A DNA stretch of 64,000 nucleotides. Source: Micropterus salmoides (taxonomy: Eukaryota > Chordata > Actinopteri > Centrarchiformes > Centrarchidae). Positions 33,491 through 46,988 of this stretch are shown in pieces. Where the stretch lies: contig NW_024040040.1 of the NCBI RefSeq assembly GCF_014851395.1, positions 11,594,711 through 11,658,710 of the forward strand, in the 5' to 3' direction. The notes beneath the pieces are model-generated. The model had not been told where the DNA came from. It ran no database searches and saw nothing but the letters and a program-made list of their open reading frames with translations. Numbering within the stretch: position 1 is the stretch's first letter; every line of letters starts with the position of its first letter. Both the position numbers and the translations under genes were made by a program.

Positions 33491-33680
33491 GACAAGTGAC
33501 GTAAATAACATTGTTATTTAAAGGAAAATCATGATGTTGCCCTAAAGCTAACAAAGTACTTTTGTGCCTAAACCTAACCAAATGCTTCACAATGTTTTAC
33601 AACGATAACGATGCTCCGTTTCACAATGTTAAGTAGTGTAACCGGATGTTACATACTTATTATTACTAACTTTTTTTTTT

Positions 33681-34560
33681 AAACCTGTCCTGCCCAGCAG
33701 CCTGGTATAGAGTACAATGACCTGGATACCATATTGTGCCAGACAGATTTTACTTTAACAAGAGCGTATTAATATACTCCTTTGTCTGTTTTATTATTTA
33801 TTTAATTATGTATTGATTTGTCACCGGGCCGGACAGGGCGGCAGACACGGGGATAGGGGGGCACAAACAGGCAGCACAGAGAAAGGACAAGACCTGCAAG
33901 AGAAGGGGGATGGAAGGTGGGGACAACAGGGAATAACAGAGAGGGGGGCTTGGGGAGAAGAAAACAACAACAAACAAACACAAACAAAAACAAACAATAA
34001 AAATAATAATAATAGTAAAAGACAACCAGCCGAACAGCAGCAATAAACAGCTGACATAGTATGACAACTAAGAGAAAAATGAAAACAAGAAACAGTCACG
34101 CACACTAAATAAGCAACACAGCACAGCCACGAGAGCTGGAATAATAACAATTAATTTAAATAAGTAACTGAAAGAAAAGCATCAGGAATAATTCTCCCAG
34201 GGACAACCTAAATTTGTTTGTGTCTATGTGTGAGACTGTGTGTGTCTGTGTGCATGTGGGTGAATGTGTTTGTATGTGTGTGTGTACATGTGTGTGCGCG
34301 TAAGCCTGTTAAAGAATGTAGTTGTTAGTGAGAGTGGGACGCCACGACTGTGACACACCTACCCCAGCAACAGGCAGGCAAGAACCCCAGTAGCCAATAG
34401 GGGTGGGAAAAGAAAAAATAAATAAACAAAAAAACAAAGACTCCCAGATGCACCGCGATGCAAACGCAGAAGACCCGACCCAAATGCCAGTTGACAACGT
34501 AATGCCGACGGAACGCAAGAAGCGTAACCCGCGGAGCCCCACCTGTTGAAAAACTAAGCT
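33681..34560 (+). repeat. GC-rich dispersed repeat R2, copy A
   Basis: The first 95 bp (CCTGTCCTGCCCAGCAGCCT, GGATACCATATTGTGCCAGA) match 53991-54080. Then comes a 660-bp interior absent from copy B, purine-rich at first and later GT-rich at 34200-34310. It rejoins copy B's sequence at about 34440 (GATGCACCGCGATGCAAACG against AATGCACGGCGATGCAAATG). ORFs here are low-complexity. I do not know the family. Confidence 0.65.
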
Positions 34561-34639
34561 AAAGGGGTACCTAGGGCGTTAAACAGTGTGTTAAAAAGGG
34601 GTCTTGACCTAGCGTCCATATGTGACAAGTTGGAAGTAA

Positions 34640-34845
34640 GAACATGTTAAAGTTTCACTGAAATACCTAATATGTCAACCTCATGGTGACTCTAGAGAAA
34701 AAGTCAGGAGATACCCAGAGTCAGCAGGCTTCATCCCCTAGGAACCATGAACTTCTGCACAAAATTTCTTGACAATCCATCCAATAACTTTTTGCGGTGG
34801 TATTGACTGACAGTCCTACTGACCGGCTGCAAGTGTGGCTAAAAA
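34640..34845 (+). repeat. Teleost dispersed repeat R1, fragment b
   Basis: TATGTCAACCTCATGGTGAC, CAAAATTTCTTGACAATCCA and ACTGACCGGCTGCAAGTG follow the same order as in 63595-63775. Confidence 0.6.
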
Positions 34846-37800
34846 TTAAGAAGGAAAAAGATGAACAAGAAGAACACATTTTTGTGATGTACTACCACCC
34901 TGCTGTTTACAATACAGTTCTGACAGATTTGTCATTTCCTTCCAATGTATTTGGTGAAACTATTTAGCCAGTGTCCTTATATAGAACACATTTAAAACAA
35001 TTTCTCATCTAAGAAGGATGGGACAGCCTTTAATGCTGCTTCATTTTGTTATACATGCTGATAGACGGCTGTTATTGTGACAGAAACATCTTGCCTGTCC
35101 TTGCTTTAACAGCACTGGTTGTGAAATCCGTATGGATTTGCTGCCATGTCATTTCTTTTTGTTCCAATTATAGTCGGCTCCAATGAAAAAGGAAAGGGTT
35201 TATTCATACCATTATGCCAATATCTTGCTGACAAGGGATGCGCAGACATCACCCTAGTTTAAAACTGGGACCCAACAGTTTTGCTTGAGTAGTCAAAATA
35301 CAGAAAGAATAATGAATTCCCACAGTCTGAATGTGGTGTCCTATGAGAGCATTTTAGTAGAAGCAGTTACACCCCTGACTTTCAGGATTATTTGAGTGCA
35401 CCTCTGCTCACAGTTGTGTAATATTCATCTATCTGATTTTTGTCTGACAAAGAAACTAAAGATGCGTGAAATTGAGTTATTAGTAAGCAAGCGTTTTCTC
35501 TTTTCTATTCAGACTTCCTCATTTGCTTACACTTCATCTCCCTCCACATATAACTATCAACACTAACTCTGGATGTTCTAATTACCACCAAAATGTTCTT
35601 TCATTATGTAAATCAACACTTCACAAATGACACACACTTGACTGTATGAATGAGCTCCAGCTGGGCCAAACACAATCATCACCCGCTGAGTTTGCCGACA
35701 ACTGACATATTTAGTGTTTTTAATAAAAGTAAAAACTTCAGTATTTGTTGTGGATTTAAAAGGTGAATGTCAGTGGAGTGTTGCAGATTTAACTCATATG
35801 CGTTTGTGTTGATATATGACAGTTTGCAAGATCAGTGGTTGTATGTAAAACATGACTGAGTGTCAAAGAGGCATCATGTGTCTGAAACATTACAGCAGTG
35901 TGACTCCCCATGACCCTTTGTATAATTGTTTATTGCAATATTGGATATACTGTATCTAAATCAAATTCAACATTTCCTTCTGGAACACTGCATTCTGCAG
36001 TGGACCGGTAGCAACAGCATCGCTGTATTAATAGAACCAAAAGGGATTTGAGGAGCAAGCAACAAACAACTCTTTAAGCTTGACCTAGAATTCAACAGTC
36101 AAGAACTGGAAACACAGTCTAGTTTTACTGTCTCATGCCCTGTAATTATTTTGTCTATGTGTGGCACATGAAGTTGTGCTTGACATGTAGTCAATCTTTT
36201 GACTCTCGCGGACCCCATACCTCAGAAAAAGCACACAGGGAAATTACACTATTTCCTTTTTATTGCCTATGCTAGTAGTATGCTATAGCTGCCAAACATA
36301 AACATGTTCACATGGAATGCTCGTGTTGTCAAGATTAGCATTTAGCCTAAGCACAGCCTCACAAAACCACTAGGATGGCAATAGACTCTTTCTTTTGTTC
36401 ATCTTAACTTGTACCTTTGGTGGTTATGAAGTATCTAAATAACAAGCCCACATCAGTGTGATTCATATGCATCAGCACTTTCATCTGGGATTACAGTGTG
36501 TTGATAAAGATTCACATGTCCTCCTTGTAGAAAAGACCGGGAATAAGGTTTGAAGATGGTTACTGCTCAGGCCGAGAATCAGCCCCTGGGATCAGAGAAG
36601 CAATTTATCACTGCAGTACATGCAATCCTTTGAGGAGGCTGTTTGGAAAAACACAGGCAATGTACGACATTTTCGTCATTGTGGCTTGTACAACATATAG
36701 ATTCCCATGTAATTTATTCTTTATCATTATCTTAACTCCCATATATTCAGCAAGAACACCGACCTGCATATTACTATTAGATTTTGAACTTTTCATTTGT
36801 GGCTGACACATACACATTTTTAACAGACCATGTTGGAGAAGAAGTTCTTCTCCTCAACATATGTCTGTAATGAACACAGGTCAGCTCTCAGAGGAGCCCT
36901 AGCAGCCACAGATGAATGAGAAAGACGGTTAACGGCTTTCTTCTAATTAGGACGAAAGGACATCAATTTCATATATTGTGAGCATCATGGAATATGATAT
37001 GCAACACACTGATCTAATATTACATCTCTGTAGGGCACTTGAGTACAGTGAGGTAGCGAATTTTTCTTCCACTGTGAATACAAATCCCATATTGTGTATT
37101 TTAACATCCCCTGTGGTTCCCGTGCACCTGAGAAACTCCACTCATCCCCGTGGCTTCTTCTGTTACTTGTGGCTGCTGTATGTTGATAGGTTCCCTCAGA
37201 TTCTTTTCTTCAGCGCCTCAACTCATGCTGGTCCCGTTATTAAAAAGAACATTACACTTCTGTGTCTGAGTAGCTGATATATGGTCAAATGTGGTTTGTT
37301 GAGAACACGTAGCCAGCCTTGTGACTTGCTCTGTTATCTGCGGCTGTGTTAATACATATTTTCACTGCTTGCACTTTGCGCCTCACAGGGATCGAGGCGA
37401 AGAAAAACAGAATACATATGGTTTCTACAATATGGTCCCTCGAGTGGTGCCCATGAGTGTATACTGATGTAAATCCACCATTTCTTCACTTATTTTTGTG
37501 AACCCTGCTGATAAAGGTTAGAAGTGACATATTGTCTAAATAATAACCCCCCATGTGGTCCCGGTGGGCTACTAAAATGCATTCGGGGTCATGATTGCCT
37601 ACCTGGAGGTCGTAATTGGTCACTTGGAACACCTGCCACTGGGTGGGCTTAGCGTGTCCAGGTGTAAAAGAGATGACCTCTGACCTCTAAGGGTCACACC
37701 CAGACCCCCAGGGCTTTAATAACAAAAGAGGAAGACAGAGCCATATGACAGAAATGGGAAGAACTTAGTGAAGCGGCTCTGCCTGAAACCCAATAAGCAT

Positions 37801-39924
37801 AAATATCTCCCATGGCCAGGAAGGATTCATTTGCTCTTTTGCTGACTGTTAAATCTTTGGTTTCCCGCGTGGAGGACCTGAGGTGAAATCCCGTCTGTTG
37901 CATAAGCAGATCTTTGAAGGGGATTTTTTTTAACTGCAAGGAGCTTCAAAGTATGCATTTGCCCACTGATCAGAGCAGGAGTGCTGATTTTTAAGATCCT
38001 GATGTCAAGCCCAGTTTAGTTTCTTCTCTGCTATCTGCAAGACAGCATACATTCTGCTTGTGTTCTTATAAATATGTGATTGTGTGTTCTTGATCAACAT
38101 ATCATTGTGGATAAAAAAGGAGCAAACTGCATTAAATCTGTATGTGTACAGAACATTAACATGTGGCATCAAAATCCCTCTGCTGATAAAATATACATCT
38201 TGATTCTGCCTCAGAGACGCAATATCCCGATTTTGATAAAACATACATATACAGAAAAAAAGGACTGTGTAATGTTCCTCCCAAAGAATTCATCGTTTGA
38301 TGGTTGTTTAGTGAAGGGGGAAAAAGTGGATTCCTTGGATTTTCCCACATTTGTACCTTAGATTGACATAAATTGTCAAAATGCATCAGGGAAATGAAAG
38401 TACATGGCTAGCTGCAAGCTCACAGCTATCTGTGCCATGGCTTCACAATGCAAATATGTATTTTGGAGACATGTCTAAACATATTTCAGTCTATTTGCAT
38501 CTAGTTATTCCAGGTGTAAAAGTGGCCTCATAACTCAGCGGTGGTTGAGACTGAAATTATTTGATCACAGAATAATAAAAACAAAATGTGACACTGAGCA
38601 ATCTTCATTCAGAAATCTGAACAGAACAAAGTGCTAGTGTAAAAGTGGCGGTTTTGAGGGCTGCCAATTATACAGAATTAAGTGCTGTTTTAAGAGAGCT
38701 TCCCAGGCACACTCTTGTGATAGTTTGGCCGGTCTCATGATTAATCATGTAGCACTTGCATTTCTGACGTAAACACAACATAACTTCATAACAGTTCAGT
38801 GTCAAACAAAAAAAGTAATAGCTCTGGGACTGTTTTAGTCTCAGAAGTTTTATATCTGTAATGTAAGCTAGCGCAAATTGTCTCATGATCCTCATACTGG
38901 TTTTGATAATTTTGCTTGCTTGATGCACCAGCCTCAGGGCATTCATCTGTCAAATTCCTGCACTGGCTGTTACATAAATTGCAGACGTTGCACGCAGGCA
39001 AAGCTCACCTACTGTAACTTGTGCTGACATGACTTCTCGGTAAACAGGATGTTTTTGAACCTAGATGAAGTACAAACTGTGGTGTATTAAGAGTAGCTTG
39101 TTGCTTGCACTTACATAATCCACCGTCTAATACTTCTGATACTATAAGAGATAATTCATGTTGATCTCTGGAAATACTATCTGATTACGTATACTAATAA
39201 TAAGCACAACAGACGAGTTCTTTGCATATAGCAAGGGGAGTACACCTTAAATCGACCTGCAACGCAATATTTCACATTTTAACTGTACTTCTGACAAATG
39301 CTCTGGTAATTAACACAGAAACTACAATGTGCGGTTTATTTTAGTTCACAGTCACATTTTAATTGAATGGTGCTTAAACAAATGCACATACAGGAAGTGG
39401 CAATGCCTTTTCATTTGTGTGTATGTCTCGACAGATTTTATGTCTTTTTTTTAACTGCTGTTGTGTTTCATTAAGGTGTCGAGTTTAAACTGTGCTTAGC
39501 CAGTTGCCTCGGCAAACTTTTCCACGCATGATGTGGACAACATCTGGAGCAGTAGATACAGCTCATGGTTTTGGTGTTTTTGGTAAATCTAAGCCATGAA
39601 AACTCCCAGACCGCTAATTTTCTTTTTGTTGAAAAGTACCAAACTAGGTATGGATTTGGCCACTATGTTCATCTGAGAAGAAAGTTATCCACATTACAAA
39701 ATACAAACATTTTGACTGACCATTAAATCTGAGCAGTTTTCAAGGTGGCTATAGATGCACCCTCAAAAACTAATAGCCAATCATAGCACATACACATGTA
39801 CACGGCTAGACACAACAATTAGCCTACACTTTAAAAAAAGAGAATGAGATATACAGAGTTTGCTCAAATGTTCAAATGTTATATTATTCTTCAAGCTTCA
39901 ATCATATCAAAAGCATTAAAAAAG

Positions 39925-39925
<1 letters not shown>
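34846..39925. other. Long repeat-poor stretch
   Basis: Five kilobases with no recognisable transposon and no credible exon. The longest ORFs (36978-37277, 99 codons; 38668-38946 minus, 92 codons) have no domain or splice context. 34990-35260 and 37840-38030 have the balanced composition and lack of repeats often seen in conserved non-coding DNA; this is an impression, not evidence. Confidence 0.5.

Positions 39926-39990
<65 letters not shown>
39926..39990. repeat. (CA)n microsatellite, long
   Basis: About 32 AC units with a single AA interruption near 39977-39979. It produces the Thr/His-repeat ORF at 39844-40080, which is an artefact. Confidence 0.97.
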
Positions 39991-40057
39991 TTGAGCATAA
40001 GCTATTATAATGCAAAAGTCCAACAAGGTCGCCTACAAAAAAAACTATTGATTGTAA

Positions 40058-40297
40058 TGTTCACTCCCTGGTGTCCATAAAGCAAAATACAGCTGTACCA
40101 GCAGAGATTCAGCAGCAGACGTTCTTATCACCGACTTATTAACGGTCGCCAACGAATATTTGGCAGAGAAACGGAGAGAGACGCGGACATGGTGGATGCG
40201 TGAATTCTCTTGCTTGCTATATTGTAAAAAAAAGCTTGCTATATTATCACTGCCGCTGGTCAAGTTGACAATTAACGGCAGGCCAAGGAGGCCCTAA
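40058..40297 (+). pseudogene. Short ORF with basic WWMREF motif (possible transposase fragment)
   Basis: The open frame has no useful start and follows a stop at 40055-40057. It gives CTSRDSAADVLITDLLTVAN then EYLAEKRRETRTWWMREFSC and ends at TAA 40295-40297. The basic run followed by WW.RE recalls the N-terminal end of PIF/Harbinger transposase-like proteins, but only by a few residues. Two copies of CTTGCTATATT (40213-40223 and 40235-40245) flank an A-run within it. It could equally be chance. Confidence 0.2.
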
Positions 40298-43200
40298 GGT
40301 CGCTTGCCCCCTTCTCGTTTTTCTAACATGAAATAAAAAATAAAAAAAAAACGTTTGCAAATCGCATATGTGAGAGTAGTTGTAAAAAAAAAATACCTGT
40401 GTTGCGAACCCTATAAAAGGACAACAAACAACACCACATTAGTCTGCCATCCAATACTCTCTGACTTCCCTACCCTGTCTATTGCACTCATTCCCAAACC
40501 CACTGGCTCCTACTGAAGATGTACATGACTCGTTATTACAGTAATTGCCTAAAATAGCTGGGCACTGTCATTTTTTGCAAACAGCAGTCAAACAGTAGTA
40601 ACTTTGCATTTGTTGGGGAATATTTTTATCAATGACCTGCAGTGTGTGTTCATGGGAGTGAAGGAAAACTAAAACCCAATACAGCAGTGTGGCTCATTGG
40701 TGTGTCCTCTAGTTTTTAGACCGCAATGGAACTCTGGCAAAAATGACATATATAAGACAGATATGCCAAACTTTAGCTACACAGACAATCTATTTATTTT
40801 TGATAGGAATTGCTTATAGTAAGAAAAATATATTATCAACAGCCTTATCTTTTAGCAGCCAGAGACAGGACGCAATAAGGGCCATTGACAGCAACCCACA
40901 TTACATTTCTACAGTAGCTTCTTACCAAAAACAGGTCTTGCTAACGACATTAACATTTAGTATATATACAAAAATGTCCTTCGCATATTAAGTGAATTAT
41001 CTTGAGGTCCTTATTCTTCTACATCCCTGCTAATGCTGTCTGTGCTTGTCAGGCTGCTACATTTACCAGGGCAGATTTGTTTTGTCTCCGTGGCCCTGCC
41101 AGCTCAGCTGTCAATCAAACATTTACCAGCCCGCCCACTCAGAGGTTTGATGACCAAAAGAACATTTCTGAAAGATTTTTCTTTTCTTCCTTTCAGCGAA
41201 TATATAAATAAATATAAAAACTCTTTGACATGACTTTGACTGCAAAAAGGGATGAATCACAGGAAATTCAAGAACCTGAATTAGCAGTTTAAGGTTATGT
41301 GCATGCATCAAGGCCTAGAAATGACTCATCACTTCCCTGTTTGCTACCTTCCTTTAATTTTTATTTTTTTTTTCATTTTAATTTCCTGCTCTCGACGGAC
41401 CATTTGGAACAATTGCGGATTAAAGTCTCCAAATATGGAAAACTGCTCCCCACTGGCTGTTGCCTTTGATTATTGAGCTGTTCATTAATTAGCCAGTCAG
41501 ACTGCATAGAATAGCAATTTGCCATTCCTAATGCAAAATACATTAGGAACGTTTTTGTAGCTTCCAGATGCCAGAAGAGATGACATGTCTATAATCAAGT
41601 GCACACATTTCCAAGCCTCTTGTGACAACAATAAGGACGTCTAAATGCAGCTTGCATTTTAGCCATCAATACGAAAACATAGTGCTGATTATGCTTGGTA
41701 AACAAGTTGATTTTAGTGTGGGGTGCAGCTCTGCTGTTGGTGTTTTTGGAGCTCAGCAACAGGTTTTTCCAAATGAATAATAAATTTCAGTGATAAGATA
41801 TGCATAACAGTAACTAGAAATATGCTATACATACAGTATTTTGCAGTTATCTGGAACTTTGTTTAACATTTAGTAGAGTATTATACAAATGACAGCAAAG
41901 ATAGCCACCAGGATAAACCAGACAGATCGTCTGGTCTTATCTTTATATTTTCAGATTAATGGTCTTAAATCAGAGTACTATGTACATATAACCATAAACA
42001 ATACCTTAAGTGGTCAGTTATCTATGGAGTAAAGACAAATACACCACCAGTTAGATACCTCAGTGCTTTTCAAAGTGCATGTAAGGTTGGATTCTGCTTT
42101 TAGAACAGGTGGAAACATTCACACATGTATTTTGCTTGGCTCAAAGGAAAAATATTATGACAGAAATAATCAGATTAGACAATCAGTCATCCATCAGTGT
42201 GGTTGATTTAGCTTTTCTAATATGTTTCCGAGCCAGTGCATGGGAACACTGAAACCGGCAATTTCAAAGTGTCACTGTTTTTTTTTGTTTTTTTTTAAAA
42301 CCTTATCAAACAGCCCCTTTCTTCAGGTGTAACTGCTCATTTTGAAATGTGTTAAAGTGATTTGATAAGCCCTGAAGGCATTCATAGTTTTTCTTTACTG
42401 AGGTTGTGTAACCTTATAAGAGCTGTGCTAAATGAATGGCAGTAGCAAGAATTCATATTCTCTCTGCACACCCTGATTATTTTGATTTGTGCAGATTTTA
42501 CAGATACATATCCTGATATTTCCTACATTACATTATTATCATTTTGGACGTTTAACATGTGTTTCTGTGCCTTCTTGTTCAGAGATAGCTGAGGTTGGTT
42601 AAACTACCAATATGGAACAATGCTGAAAGCACTACAGTACTGTTATCTTTCAAATGCATGCATATTTTCTCTCTCTCTTTAGGATATCTATTTTTCAACC
42701 TATATGAACACAAAGCAACAAAGCACAAAAATATACATATTTGAACTAATTTGTTGTATGTAATGTATCTGATGTGTAGCTATAAATGCTTGATATGATT
42801 AATGTTCAAATGTTGAATTAGTTCACACAAAGGAAGACTGTAACTGCGTTTGTTCAGCACTTTTTTAAACAGATTTTTGAAGTAATTATGAGAAATCAGA
42901 AATAACAAAACAAACATTTGTCTAGAGGATATAATTGAGATACTGTGTATGGGGAGTGTTTTCAAATGACTCCGTTTATATTTGGCCTGCTGCTACTCCA
43001 AATCACGCAGGGTGGTGCCTTGATCAGTTAAAAAACATTGACTTTCAAAAGGTGCACCCCGTGCTGAGGTTTGGTCTACTCAGTGTTCATTTCATGCACT
43101 GATTGCTACAGTCAGTTACTTTGTGCTTCTTTGAAGAAATGACAGTTTCAACCAGCAAACAGATTTTTTTCAGAAGATATCGAAAATTGAACTCTTGGGG

Positions 43201-43770
43201 TTTCTTCTCTTCTGTTCAGGAGGTGGAATGGCCCCTTTCTTTTTTTGGCATCTCTAGTTATGTGTTTAAGTGAGCTTATTTACCTCTTTTAATTTGAAAA
43301 GGAGTACAGTGCCACTGCAGAACTAACATTTTATAAGTTGTTGGCTAGCTGTATAGCTTGCACTGTGTGTCTGAGCTCTTTTGAAGTAGTAAAAGTCCAA
43401 GAACTCAATACTTCTTTTATTTTCTTCAACATTTCAACAATGGCTTTTTCCAGATATAGTGATGTTTTCTTCCAGGGGCTTCCTTGTCTTGGAGGTTCAG
43501 GTTCTGTTACTTGCGCTCTTAAATATACAACTAATTTTATATAAGTCTGTATAAAATAGTAAAAGTCCTTTCATTTGAATCCAATTACTTTAAGGAATCT
43601 ACATTCGACATTGCTTAAACTGCATTTACCATGTTGTATTATACTTCAGAAATGTCAATAATTCAAATAAACAATATTCTTCTCAAACCATAATTTGAAG
43701 AAGGTAGAAAATTAAACCCAAACACAGGTTGTATTTGTGTAGTCGGGCTTCAGCTCTGGATTTATGTTCA
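40298..43770. other. Repeat-poor DNA with candidate conserved block 41380-41700
   Basis: No element is recognised. At 41380-41700 the sequence is compositionally even and contains GTTCATTAATTAGCC (homeodomain-type) and the inverted repeat TTCCTAATG/CATTAGGAA (41525-41533, 41541-41549). 41000-41160 is GC-balanced with overlapping short ORFs on both strands. No splice signals support exons. Confidence 0.4.
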
Positions 43771-43849
43771 CATTTTAGTATTAGAGAAAAAGGAAAAGGC
43801 ACGTGTCTGTTTCTACCCCCAAAACAGTACTTTTTTACAACTCAGTTAT

Positions 43850-44178
43850 TTGTTGAGTGTTAGGCAATGCTGGAGAACTAGCAAGAGCCAGCTAGATCCA
43901 CCTGAAAAACCCTCACCCTCTCCCTTGAGAGCCACTCCCCCAAAACACATTTTCATGTGCAATGAGTGCATGGGCAGAGGGAGTGCAGGTATGCAGGTAG
44001 ACAGACTGAATGAAATGATTGGCCGGGCTTATTACAGTCCTGCGACAGCCACAAATGGTGGATTCTTTTCATTTGTGCCAGCGCATTTGATTTATCGATT
44101 GCTGTCGGGATGTAACGAGAATTTCAACAAATATAATAAAAAATGCTTCTCATAAATAAATTCCTACCCCAGCTTTAA
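43850..44178 (+). repeat. Fragment of a dispersed fish element ending CCCCAGCTTTAA
   Basis: TGGCCGGGCTTATTACAGTC, GCGACAGCCACAAATGGTGG, TGATTTATCGATTGCTGTCG and the end CCTACCCCAGCTTTAA (44163-44178) are in the order I remember from an abundant fish repeat. The opposite end (expected TTAAAGCTGGGG) is missing, so it is truncated on the left. The 101-codon ORF here is not a gene. Confidence 0.5.
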
Positions 44179-45936
44179 ACAGGTACACACATACATGTAG
44201 TGCATTTCAATTTGGCATAATGTGGCTAGACACAGTTCAAAACTATTTATTTTTTCCTGGGGCTCTAAGGAGTTTTTCTTACAGTTGAGTGAGAGAATTT
44301 ATGAGCTGCATTTTCTAAATGGGCTCAGAAGATTCTTTGCAGGCGGAAAGTGGAGATTAAAAATGAATTAAATAAACAAAACTTCCTCATATTTATCACA
44401 AAAGGATCATCCCACACTGAACAGCCTCGTATAAAAGTTATTTTTACTGCATTTTACCGAGAAATAACCAACAAGGCGAGGCTTTTATTTCAAAATAGTT
44501 GCAAGTAGAAGCGAATGATTTCTAAAGGCAAAAAAGACTTTGTTGCCGCCTGTGCTTAACAGATGAAACATGAAAAAGCTATTTAAAGAGTTAGCGGGGG
44601 GGTGAATGAATGTGTCTGGGTATTTATGTAAGCCGCTGACCACAGAGTATCCAGTCACCCTGCTGTGCAGCAGGAGCAACCAAGGGGTATAAAGAAAGAC
44701 TAACTCCTAAGAATCGGACAGCACATCAAAGCGATAGCCAAACAAGAAGGTATCATTGGCTTAGAGGCAGCACGAGTTGAATCCGAATTCACACAATACC
44801 CATGCACGTAGCGTAGCCCCCTCAAGGTACATGGACGCACACACACACAACATGCAAGGACGCACAGGCATACACACGGAAACCTCCACCTCAGGTATCA
44901 ATGGCTTAGAGGCAGCATTGTCACGGTGGGAAGAAGTCAGAGCTCTCAGTGAGCAAAAGCCTTACAAAGCCCCGTCTGTGAATACATTAAAGTTATTTTT
45001 GTTGTTCCCCAAGAAATTGTTTATCAGCGAGGGGATTGCTTTGACGAGGTGTGTCTTCACATCGGTGTGTATATACGTTCGCCTCCATGCAGTGTGCGCT
45101 CACGCTTTTGCCTGAATGTGTTTATGTGGGCTTGTTCCCACAGACCCATCGCGCCTAACAGAAGAGCAAAGTGGGTCAGCATTCCATTTCAAATGCTCCG
45201 GCAGTTACAGCAGAGGCCTTGCTGGACTACATGACTTCACATAAGTCCTAACAAGTCTGCGTTGCATTGTTTTTTTCCCTTTCTGTGTGCATGCATGTAT
45301 ATATGTATGTATATGTTGAATGTAACACCACTCCTGTGAAGGAAAATATATTAATGTGTGCAGGCAGCTTTTCAAACAGTCGTGGACAGGAGGTATAAAT
45401 TTTGTTGGTCCCTGTAAACACGATTCGTTAAGTGCCAAAAGGTGCCTGGCAGGCGCCCCTCTGTTATAAAACGTGAAGGGGAGTTGTCATGGAATCCCTT
45501 TATTAGAACAGTCCACATCTGGTAAACACAAGCCAGCTCTCCCTTACATCCAGACTACGTGGGAATGTAGAATAGCAAACAGTCAAGGTGGTGCTGAGCA
45601 ATTAGCATTTACACAAATTAAGTTAGTCCCAGTTAGCCGTGATGGAGAGAGCTTGGAACAATAGGTCACCACAGATGTATTAGCTGTTTCAAACTCTTTT
45701 ATTTTTATTTTTTAAACGTTTATTGCTCTTGAATAGAAACCTGGCTCAGCTCAATTATATCCTCGCCAAAATGTGTGATTGTCAGTTCTGAAATTTAACT
45801 GTTTTCCATACTTTCCTTTTTCATTTCTGTACAAAAGCAGTGTTGAGTTTAAGGGCAGTGACAAGTCTGTAGACTTACAAAAGATAGGAGAGACTCCAGA
45901 TGAAGAATTTGATTTCAGCTTTGGCTGCTGTAATAT
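44179..45936. other. Non-coding DNA, candidate conserved stretch 44200-44700
   Basis: 44200-44700 is free of repeats and has A/T-rich words (GAATTAAATAAACAAAAC) with balanced spacers. 44826-44880 is CA-rich. ORFs at 44777-45115 and 45049-45234 cross simple sequence and lack domains. A segment at 45842-45930 (VEFKGSDKSVDLQKIGETPD) looks mildly protein-like but runs into a CA repeat. Confidence 0.4.
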
Positions 45937-45954
45937 ACACACACACACACACAC
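45937..45954. repeat. Short (CA)n microsatellite
   Basis: Nine AC units. Confidence 0.85.
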
Positions 45955-46988
45955 GGTTTTCCACCTAAACTGTCTCATGATCCCCGAGATGTGGCGGCTC
46001 TTGCTATTCCCAACGCTTATCAGATCCAAGACAAATGCAAGTTTACAAGTTGAACACGTATCATCATTTCACTCGCCCGGGCAGAAAAGAAACAGGACAT
46101 TTGTGAGGGTGAGATCAATGTGTAATTATTGTATTTTATGTGCACCCTTGCAATCAATCATTCACAATGGGAAAGTGTGTTAAAAATTATGTGGTCATTA
46201 TTTTTAATGTTTCACTGCTGTCGTATTGAACAGAACAAAAATCAGCAGTAGGCCTGCTCATATTTTACTCTTAAGCCAATAATACAAATGCACAGACCTG
46301 CTCTACAGTGTTACTTCAACTCGAAATATGGAGATAACTATTGGAGCCATCTCACCACATCTACCTAGAAAGATAAAGCTGGAGAAAGTTTTGTTTTTTG
46401 GGGTAATTTTTCATAGATCAAAGATCTAAACAGCTACTTTTTATATATTTTTTAACAAGATAAGTCTGTTTTCATTGACCCTAAATTTACATACAGATTG
46501 TTATATTCAGTGATTCAAGGTAATACTGTTAATGGCACATGTTTTTTTTTAATTGAAGCCATTATGGTGATGTTTACATCTGGAGTTAAAAAGAATTCAT
46601 GCATTACTAGCTGACATTGCCCTGACTTTAGGTTAGTTCTTTCAAACTGATTATAAAATTGCTGATGATTTGCATATTCATTGGTTTCAAGTATGAGCAC
46701 ATTGCAACCCTCATGACTGAGAACATTTGTATGCACAAACCTCAGTGATCAACATTATCAACTGTGTCCTTATGAAAGGTTAGGCATATATACATACTAA
46801 TAGCCACTTTATAACTTTTACAAACTCACTTGAAAATGCAATGCTGTTTGTCTTGTCTTTTTGTGATCATTGCTTAAGTCAGAGTTCAGAGTGACTCTCC
46901 ATGGTAGCCATTGTTTTAACTTTATAACAGAATACAAGCAAGAATTAGATTTACAGGCTGTAGAATTATTAATATGCTTTTTTTTCAG
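45955..46988. other. Non-coding DNA preceding an exon-like ORF
   Basis: AT-rich, with no element recognised. An ATTTGCAT octamer word is at 46668-46675. It ends in a splice-acceptor-like ATATGCTTTTTTTTCAG (46972-46988). Confidence 0.4.

Noticed and set aside
45779..46183. 134-codon ORF including VEFKGSDKSVDLQKIGETPD
   Set aside because: The middle is mildly protein-like, but the frame continues through a CA repeat into sequence with no coding character. No clear donor site ends it.
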